Shown one piece after another: positions 59,056 through 64,000 of a stretch of 64,000 nt of DNA. The notes under the pieces were generated by a model. It was not told the origin of the DNA, did no database searches, and worked only from the letters and a program-made list of their open reading frames with translations. The DNA is taken from positions 4,650,001 to 4,714,000 of the forward strand of contig NZ_CP107880.1 of the NCBI RefSeq assembly GCF_036013745.1, in the 5' to 3' direction. Made by a program: the position numbers and the translations under genes. The stretch comes from Streptomyces sp. NBC_00483 (GTDB taxonomy: Bacteria > Actinomycetota > Actinomycetes > Streptomycetales > Streptomycetaceae). Position 1 is the first letter of the stretch. Each line of letters opens with the position of its first letter.

Positions 59056-60009
59056 ATGCGCGCTCGATACGGGAATCCTCTGAAGACCTCCCTGAAGGTG
59101 ACGGCCGGCATCGCGGCGGCGGGCGCCGCCGGGCTGATCTACTCGGCGGGCTTCGAGGCCCGCTCCTTCCGCCTGCGACGGGTCACGGTCCCGGTCCTGC
59201 CTGCGGGAATGCGCCCGATGCGGGTGCTCCAGGTCTCCGACATCCACATGGTGAGCGGGCAGAACAAGAAGCGCCGCTGGCTGCAGTCGCTGGCCGGGCT
59301 CCGCCCCGACTTCGTCATCAACACGGGCGACAACCTGTCCGACACGGAGGGCGTCCCCGAGGTCCTCGACGCGCTCGGCCCGCTGATGGAGTTCCCCGGC
59401 GCGTACGTCTTCGGGTCCAACGACTACTACGGCCCCAAGCTCCTCAACCCGGCCCGCTACCTGAAGCAGCAGATGTCGGGCAAGCACGGTCTGAACGGCA
59501 ACCCGCCCGTCGTCGGCGCCATCCACAACCCGTGGGAGGACCTGCGCGACGCCTTCGACGGGGCCGGCTGGCTGAACCTCACGAACACGCGGGGCTCGCT
59601 GAAGGTCGCGGGCGTGGAGATCGGCCTCACCGGCCTGGACGACCCGCACATCAAGCGCGACCGGTACGCGGAGGTGGCCGGCGGCCCGCTGGCGGGCCCG
59701 GACTTCTCGATGGGCGTGGTGCACGCCCCGTACCTGCGCACCCTGGACGCCTTCACCGCGGACGGCTACCCGCTGGTCCTCGCGGGCCACACCCACGGCG
59801 GCCAGCTCTGCATCCCCTTCTACGGGGCTCTCGTCACCAACTGTGACCTGGACGCGGACCGCGTGAAGGGCCTGTCCACGCACGAGGCGGAGGGGAACAC
59901 GTCCTACCTCCACGTCTCGGCGGGCTGCGGCACCAACCGCTACACCCCGGTCCGCTTCGCCTGCCCGCCCGAGGCGACCCTGCTGACGCTGGCGCCGATG
60001 GCCGCCTGA
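59056..60009 (+). CDS. Membrane-linked metallophosphoesterase
   Basis: 317 residues. An N-terminal helix (VTAGIAAAGAAGLIYSAGF) precedes a calcineurin-type domain: RVLQVSDIHMVSG (DxH), VINTGDNLSDTEG (GDN), VFGSNDYYGP (GND-like), and VLAGHTHGGQLCIPF (GHTH). Two metal ions would be bound. Relatives (YkuE type) cleave UDP-diacylglucosamine-like or other phosphoesters at the membrane; the substrate here is unknown. Confidence 0.92.
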   Translation: MRARYGNPLKTSLKVTAGIAAAGAAGLIYSAGFEARSFRLRRVTVPVLPAGMRPMRVLQVSDIHMVSGQNKKRRWLQSLAGLRPDFVINTGDNLSDTEGVPEVLDALGPLMEFPGAYVFGSNDYYGPKLLNPARYLKQQMSGKHGLNGNPPVVGAIHNPWEDLRDAFDGAGWLNLTNTRGSLKVAGVEIGLTGLDDPHIKRDRYAEVAGGPLAGPDFSMGVVHAPYLRTLDAFTADGYPLVLAGHTHGGQLCIPFYGALVTNCDLDADRVKGLSTHEAEGNTSYLHVSAGCGTNRYTPVRFACPPEATLLTLAPMAA

Positions 60010-60125
60010 GGCCCTGCGCAGAGGGCCGCCGTAAACCGGATTTCGTCTCAGGCCGACAGTCCGCTAAAGTAAACGACGTCGCCGCGACCTGCAGAGCAGA
60101 ACAGCAGAGACCGGAACAACGACAT

Positions 60126-60199
60126 CGGGGTGTGGCGCAGCTTGGCAGCGCGCTTCGTTCGGGACGAAGAGGTCGTGGGTTCAAATCCCGCCACCCCGA
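60126..60199 (+). tRNA. tRNA-Pro (anticodon CGG)
   Basis: A 74-nt cloverleaf: acceptor CGGGGTG with CACCCCG, anticodon stem CTTCG/CGAAG around loop TTCGGGA (anticodon CGG), T loop TTCAAAT, discriminator A. CCA is not encoded. Confidence 0.95.
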
Positions 60200-60216
60200 C
60201 AGTTGAAACACCAGGT

Positions 60217-60250
60217 CAGGCCCGGTACTGAGAAATCAGTACCGGGCCTG
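60217..60250 (+). terminator. Terminator after tRNA-Pro
   Basis: A 14-bp perfect stem, CAGGCCCGGTACTG, with an AGAAAT loop, 18 bp past the tRNA. Confidence 0.85.
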
Positions 60251-60283
60251 TTCTGCGTTTGGCCTCACGGGTTGATCAGCAGG

Positions 60284-60697
60284 TCAGGCGGGGTGCCGGA
60301 GGGCGTCGATGCCCGATGCCCCCGCCATGATCGGTTCCGCCTCCTCCTCGGTCGTGTCCGGTGGTACGACGAGCAGGTCCCAGCGTCCGTGGCCGGGGGC
60401 GACGAGGACGACGGTGTGCAAGGGAGTGGCCGCCAGGCTCCTGCGCAGGCGGACGACCTGGTCGGCGACGAGCATGCGGCCCGGTGTGGCCGGCCACGCT
60501 GCCCCGTTGAACAGGACGCTGCTGATGTGGCCCCAGGTCCGGGGCAACCCCGCGAGCAGCGTGGGGAGTTCGGCGAGCAGGTCGTAGGAGTGCGGCCACC
60601 AGGCCCCGTCGATGGCTCGGGGACCACCGGCGTGCGGGGCCAGACGCAGGCGCAGCAGGGGCTGGGAGGGGGGCGGAAGGTGCGGTGCGAGGGTCAT
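60284..60697 (-). CDS. DUF5994 family protein
   Basis: 137 residues: RAIDGAWWPHSYDLLAELPT, LLAGLPRTWGHISSVLFNGA and RMLVADQVVRLRRSL are features of DUF5994, a small cytoplasmic family of unknown function abundant in Streptomyces accessory regions. A monocistronic gene between tRNA-Pro and the desaturase. Confidence 0.82.
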   Translation of the reverse strand: MTLAPHLPPPSQPLLRLRLAPHAGGPRAIDGAWWPHSYDLLAELPTLLAGLPRTWGHISSVLFNGAAWPATPGRMLVADQVVRLRRSLAATPLHTVVLVAPGHGRWDLLVVPPDTTEEEAEPIMAGASGIDALRHPA

Positions 60698-60749
60698 CAG
60701 GGGTGACTCCTGCCGGCTGCGTGCGCGGGTGAGTGGTCGACGATGTGCG

Positions 60750-61751
60750 TCAGATGCGGCGGGCGGCGACGCGGTCCGGCGTCGGCCAGCGCACGTCGTG
60801 TGCGAGGCCGAGGCGTTCGAGGAGCCGGATGACCGCGGCCGACGGGTCGAGCTGACCGCGCTCCACCCCGTGCCGGGCGCTGGTCGGGTCGGCGTGGTGG
60901 AGGTTGTGCCAGCTCTCGCCGAAGGAGAGCAGGGCGAGCGGCCACAGGTTGGTGGCCCGGTCGTGGCGGCGGGTACGGAACGGGCGCTCGCCGATCATGT
61001 GGCACAGCGAGTTCACGCTCCACGTGACGTGGTGGAGCAGCGCGATGCGGACGAGCCCCGCCCACAGCAGGCCGGTCACGGCGTGCAGCCAGGTGCCGCC
61101 GATCGCCCAGCCGAGGCCGAACGGCAGGGCGAGCGTGACCAGACACAGGAACGGGAAGGCGCGGGAGACCCCGCGGATGTCGCGGTCGGCCAGCAGGTCG
61201 GGGGCGTAACGCTCCGGCTCCGTACGGTCGTTGTGGAACAGCCAGCCGATGTGAGCGTGCAGCAGACCGCGCAACTGGCCGCGCAGGTGGGTGCCGTACC
61301 GGTACGGGGAGTGCGGATCGCCGGGGCGGTCGGTGAAGGCGTGGTGGCGGCGGTGCGTGGCGACCCAGCCGACGACATCGCCCTGGAAGCTCATCGAACC
61401 GGCCACCGCGAGGGCGATGCGCACGGGGCGGACGGCCCGGTAGCTGCCGTGGGTGAGCCCGCGGTGGAAGCCGACCGTGACTCCGAGGCCCGTGAGCACG
61501 TACAGGGCGAGCCCGAGAACGATGTCCGTGGGATGGATCAGCCGCCCCCACAGCAGCCATCCGGCGAGGCCGAGCCCCACGAACGGCAGCACCACGATCG
61601 CCGCTGTCACCGTCACGTACAGACGCTCTCCGCCGCCCCGATCATGTGGCGAACCATCGCGTGGGAACGGCGAGTTGCCGTCGTAGGGTGCGGGCGGCGC
61701 GGCGGCGTCCGGCAAGCGGGCGAGTGTGTGCGCGGCGGGCTCCGGGGACAT
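60750..61751 (-). CDS. Acyl-CoA desaturase (delta-9 type)
   Basis: 333 residues. Three histidine boxes bind the di-iron centre: HRGLTH, HRRHH (in ATHRRHHAFTDRPGDPHSPY) and HNLHH (in GESWHNLHHADP). Two helix pairs anchor it in the membrane. It introduces a cis double bond in acyl chains, using electrons from a ferredoxin-type partner. ATG 61751 has GAGGAG at 7 nt; the frame extends to 62087 but the added part lacks codon bias. Confidence 0.92.
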   Translation of the reverse strand: MSPEPAAHTLARLPDAAAPPAPYDGNSPFPRDGSPHDRGGGERLYVTVTAAIVVLPFVGLGLAGWLLWGRLIHPTDIVLGLALYVLTGLGVTVGFHRGLTHGSYRAVRPVRIALAVAGSMSFQGDVVGWVATHRRHHAFTDRPGDPHSPYRYGTHLRGQLRGLLHAHIGWLFHNDRTEPERYAPDLLADRDIRGVSRAFPFLCLVTLALPFGLGWAIGGTWLHAVTGLLWAGLVRIALLHHVTWSVNSLCHMIGERPFRTRRHDRATNLWPLALLSFGESWHNLHHADPTSARHGVERGQLDPSAAVIRLLERLGLAHDVRWPTPDRVAARRI

Positions 61752-62163
61752 GTGCGGGCTCCTCGACTGGTGAGCGGCGGCGCGGCCGGGGTCGAGGGCA
61801 GCCCCTGAGTGGGCGGTGGGGAAGGGGAGCATGGCGTTGCGCGGTGACCGGGCACCGCCATCCGAACGCCCCCCGCCTTCTTGCACCGTACTCCTGCGCG
61901 GCCGAAAACGGCCCCGGCGCCGCGCACGCGGCAGATGCCATGAGGAGGAGCGATCGGCCCCCGCCGGGCGTAGGCTGAACACCGGGAATGCCTTCAAGTA
62001 GGCGTTGAATACGAGGACTTGGGACGGCCGCCGCCGATCAAGCGACCGGGGGCGGCCGTCGGGCGCGAGGAGCAGTGGCTCCCCCATCCGCTCCTCGCGC
62101 GGGGCCCAACTGCGGCAGCGGGGCGCGGGAGTTCCCCGCTACGGACACGCAGGAGGGCAGGGG

Positions 62164-62199
62164 CTGGAGTCGCGCCTCGTCGGCGACGCGCGACTCCAG
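62164..62199. terminator. Strong hairpin, probable terminator
   Basis: A 12-bp perfect stem with a 12-nt loop and no T run. Orientation is undecided; it would end transcripts from the second desaturase operon. Confidence 0.5.
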
Positions 62200-62603
62200 C
62201 GGGCCCGGGACAAGTGCGCGCCGAAGTCGGGGCCGGCAGTCGGCCAGACGGAGCGTACTGCGGCCGTCACGCTGATCGGTAGGGCGCGCGGATCGGTGGG
62301 CCCGGGCCCCCGACCGGTTCGGGCCACCCCTGGTCGCGTCGTGCCCACCACAGGAAGCCGGAGTGCTCCGCACGTCCGGATGCCCTACTGGATTCGGCGC
62401 AGCCAGACTCATCCTGGTGACCGGTGTCGCCGCCCCACCGGCGGGACTAGCGTGAATACGGCACTTAGCGCAGCCGCCGACAACAGCGCCGGCTTCCAGG
62501 TCCCCGGTCCCGGACCCCCAGCACTCCGGCCTCCGCCTTCGAGGAGGTCGGGTCGCGGTCCGTGATTCCGCGTCGCGACCTGACGTTCTCCTTGTGCTCC
62601 TTC

Positions 62604-62667
62604 CTGATCCGTTTCCTTCTTGATCCACCTCCTTCCTGATCCGTTTCCCCCCTGATCCGTCGTCTTT
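62604..62667. repeat. 16-bp tandem repeat, four copies
   Basis: Units CTGATCCGTTTCCTTC, TTGATCCACCTCCTTC, CTGATCCGTTTCCCCC and CTGATCCGTCGTCTTT; TGATCC recurs at 62605, 62621, 62637 and 62653, an exact 16-bp period. It lies about 130 bp past the second desaturase stop. Confidence 0.8.
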
Positions 62668-62798
62668 GCGGGGCGGTCCTTCGCCCGCAAGGACGCGCCG
62701 GGTGTGTGTTGCCGACGCACAGGCCCGGCCTGCCCGCGCGCGTCGCACTTGTGCAGGGGGACACAGCGACGCCGCCGCGAGGGCCACCGCCGGTCCGG

Positions 62799-63929
62799 TC
62801 ACTCGGCCCGGCGATGGCCCTCGCTCCCACCTTCCGCGCCGCGGTGTGCCGTCGGCAGGGCGTGCCGCAGCACCCGGCCCCACATCGACGCGTACTGCCG
62901 CCACAACGGCCCAGTGGCGTACGGGAGTCCGTACCGGGCGCAGATCTTCCGGACGCGCGGAGCGAGCTCGGCGTAGCGGTTGCTGGGCAGGTCGGGGAAG
63001 AGGTGGTGCTCGATCTGGTGGCTGAGGTTGCCGGTGAGGAGGTGGAGCAGCGGCCCGCCTTCGATGTTCGCCGAGCCCTGGATCTGGCGCAGATACCACT
63101 CGCCCCGGCTCTCGCCCTCGATCTGCTCCTCCGTGTACGCGAAGGTGTGCACGTCACTGGGGAAGTGTCCGCAGAAGATGACCGTGTGCGCCCAGACGTT
63201 GCGGGTGGTGGTCGCGGTGAGATTGCCGAGGAGGCAGGGCAGCGCGGAGGGCCCCGCGAGGAGCGGGAAGAGGACGTAGTCCTTGGCCGCCTGGTGAACC
63301 GCCTTGCCCACCATCTCAGTTGTGTCCCCGAGGAAGGCGCGCACGCTCTTGCGGCCCGCCAACGCCTCGTCCACCTCCAGGTCGTACAGGGCGATGCCCC
63401 ACTCGAAGACGGGCGCGAGCAGGGCCGTGAACAGCGGCTGGAGGAGATGGCCCGGGTGCCAGGGCTGGTCCGGGGCCATGCGCAGGACCGTGTAGCCGAG
63501 GTCGCGGTCGCGGCCGACGACATTGGTGTACGTGTGGTGGAGGTGGTTGTGGGTGCGTTTCCAGGCATCGGCGGGGGTGGCGAAGTCCCACTCCCAGGTC
63601 GTCGAGTGGATCGCCGGGTCACCGAGCCAGTCCCACTGTCCGTGCAGGATGTTGTGGCCCAGCTCCATGTTCTCCAGGATTTTGGCGAAGGTGAGCAGGG
63701 CGGTGCCCGTGAACCAGGCGGGTGGGAAGAGGGAGACGGTGAGCGCGAGGCGTCCGCCGGTCTCGCAGCCGCGTTGCACGGCGATGACGGTACGTATGTA
63801 GTGGGCGTCGTCGGCGCCGCGCGCCGCCATGAACTCGGCGCGGAGCGCGTCCAGTTCACGGCCCAGTTGGTCCGTAAGGTCGGCGTCCGGTTCCCCGGGC
63901 GCCGGATCGCTGAATACAGCGGCGGTCAT
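62799..63929 (-). CDS. Membrane fatty-acid desaturase (linoleoyl-CoA/front-end type)
   Basis: 376 residues. Histidine boxes are HNILHGQWDW (in NMELGHNILH), HNHLHH and the QxxHH-type HQIEHHLFPDLPSNR, which marks front-end/delta-6-like desaturases; the N-terminal cytochrome b5 domain of eukaryotic forms is absent. Electrons must come from a separate partner, and the gene just upstream encodes the end of a ferredoxin-type reductase. ATG 63929 follows GAGGAG. Its substrate is unknown and differs in class from the delta-9 enzyme at 60750-61751. Confidence 0.92.
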   Translation of the reverse strand: MTAAVFSDPAPGEPDADLTDQLGRELDALRAEFMAARGADDAHYIRTVIAVQRGCETGGRLALTVSLFPPAWFTGTALLTFAKILENMELGHNILHGQWDWLGDPAIHSTTWEWDFATPADAWKRTHNHLHHTYTNVVGRDRDLGYTVLRMAPDQPWHPGHLLQPLFTALLAPVFEWGIALYDLEVDEALAGRKSVRAFLGDTTEMVGKAVHQAAKDYVLFPLLAGPSALPCLLGNLTATTTRNVWAHTVIFCGHFPSDVHTFAYTEEQIEGESRGEWYLRQIQGSANIEGGPLLHLLTGNLSHQIEHHLFPDLPSNRYAELAPRVRKICARYGLPYATGPLWRQYASMWGRVLRHALPTAHRGAEGGSEGHRRAE

Positions 63930-63946
63930 GAGGGTCTCCTCTGGAC

Positions 63947-64000
63947 TCACAGGTCGAGGACGAGCGTGCCCGCGGCGCCGTTGACGCAGGTCTGGATCAA
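63947..64000 (-). CDS. C-terminal end of ferredoxin/flavodoxin reductase (partial)
   Basis: The last 17 codons before TGA 63947 read LIQTCVNGAAGTLVLDL, which matches the end of the plant-type 2Fe-2S ferredoxin domain (cysteine ligand in QTC) of oxidoreductases paired with desaturases. The start lies outside the window. It ends 17 bp before the desaturase start, so the two are one operon and presumably redox partners. Confidence 0.65.
   Translation of the reverse strand: MIQTCVNGAAGTLVLDL

Larger units (their letters stand above)
61752..62798. other. 1.05-kb gap between desaturase genes
   Basis: No convincing gene on either strand, though several frames are open because of high GC. Contents: the spaced inverted repeat TTCAAGTAGGCGTTGAA at 61993-62009, about 240 bp upstream of the delta-9 desaturase; a 12-bp perfect hairpin, CTGGAGTCGCGC with GCGCGACTCCAG, at 62164-62199; and a four-copy 16-bp tandem repeat at 62604-62667. 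Confidence 0.5.

Noticed and set aside
61752..62798. Protein-coding gene in the 1-kb gap between desaturases
   Set aside because: Open frames exist on both strands, but none has consistent codon bias, a ribosome site or a domain, and they cross a strong hairpin and a tandem repeat.

Overview
The window comes from a Streptomyces chromosome. GC and third-position GC are very high, and it carries bldG with its anti-sigma partner, wblA, a Streptomyces-type crp, the actinobacterial 6C RNA, K+-insensitive hppA and an MFS-dTMP kinase fusion. From memory, the order holB - tmk - topA - hppA - anti-sigma - bldG - helicase - tad pilus - acs - nhaA - nth - crp - ArsA-like pair - wblA - PBP follows the S. 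coelicolor core block around SCO3540-SCO3582. That parallel is recalled, not computed. The two edges look more variable.

Left edge (1-2500): an acyl-adenylating enzyme (cut by the window edge) overlaps by 4 bp a gene of the 'thermostable hemolysin' family. A TetR-type repressor lies upstream on the same strand. The same 13-bp partly palindromic site occurs in front of both the hemolysin-ligase operon and tetR, which suggests one small repressor-controlled acyl-metabolism unit.

2657-6258: a 3.56-kb integrated element without integrase, bounded by a 43-bp direct copy of the 3' half of tRNA-Thr(CGT). It carries a Uma2-type nuclease, a truncated XRE regulator, an immunity-like protein, a T7SS-type polymorphic toxin whose tail is out of frame, and a WXG/EspC-like partner.

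6385-25996: core functions. These are a secreted peptidase, replication enzymes (holB, tmk, topA), small membrane proteins, a methyltransferase, a lipoprotein, the proton pyrophosphatase, the BldG developmental switch and an MrfA-like helicase. 26280-31604 is a Tad/Flp pilus operon on the minus strand. The 6C RNA and a HAD phosphatase follow.

33372-50180: a degenerate Fic-like protein, a MinD/CooC-like ATPase, a secreted deacetylase-like lipoprotein, a SulP-carbonic anhydrase fusion, acs, an nhaA gene with a structured leader that looks like a riboswitch, an nth-nudix-marP operon, crp and an ECF sigma factor preceded by mutually exclusive hairpins. 50497-60009: metallo-hydrolase/nudix pair, RidA with a DUF4177 partner, two ArsA-like ATPases, wblA, a class A PBP, a YqeY-like protein and a phosphoesterase. 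After tRNA-Pro(CGG) come a DUF5994 gene and two unlike fatty-acid desaturases, the second in an operon with a ferredoxin-type reductase that is cut by the right edge.

Dispersed GC-rich palindromic repeats sit at gene ends (about 8.0, 9.4, 26.1 and 50.3 kb). Several starts (tetR, HAD phosphatase, first ArsA-like gene, methyltransferase) look leaderless, with a -10-like hexamer 6-7 nt ahead of ATG/GTG.
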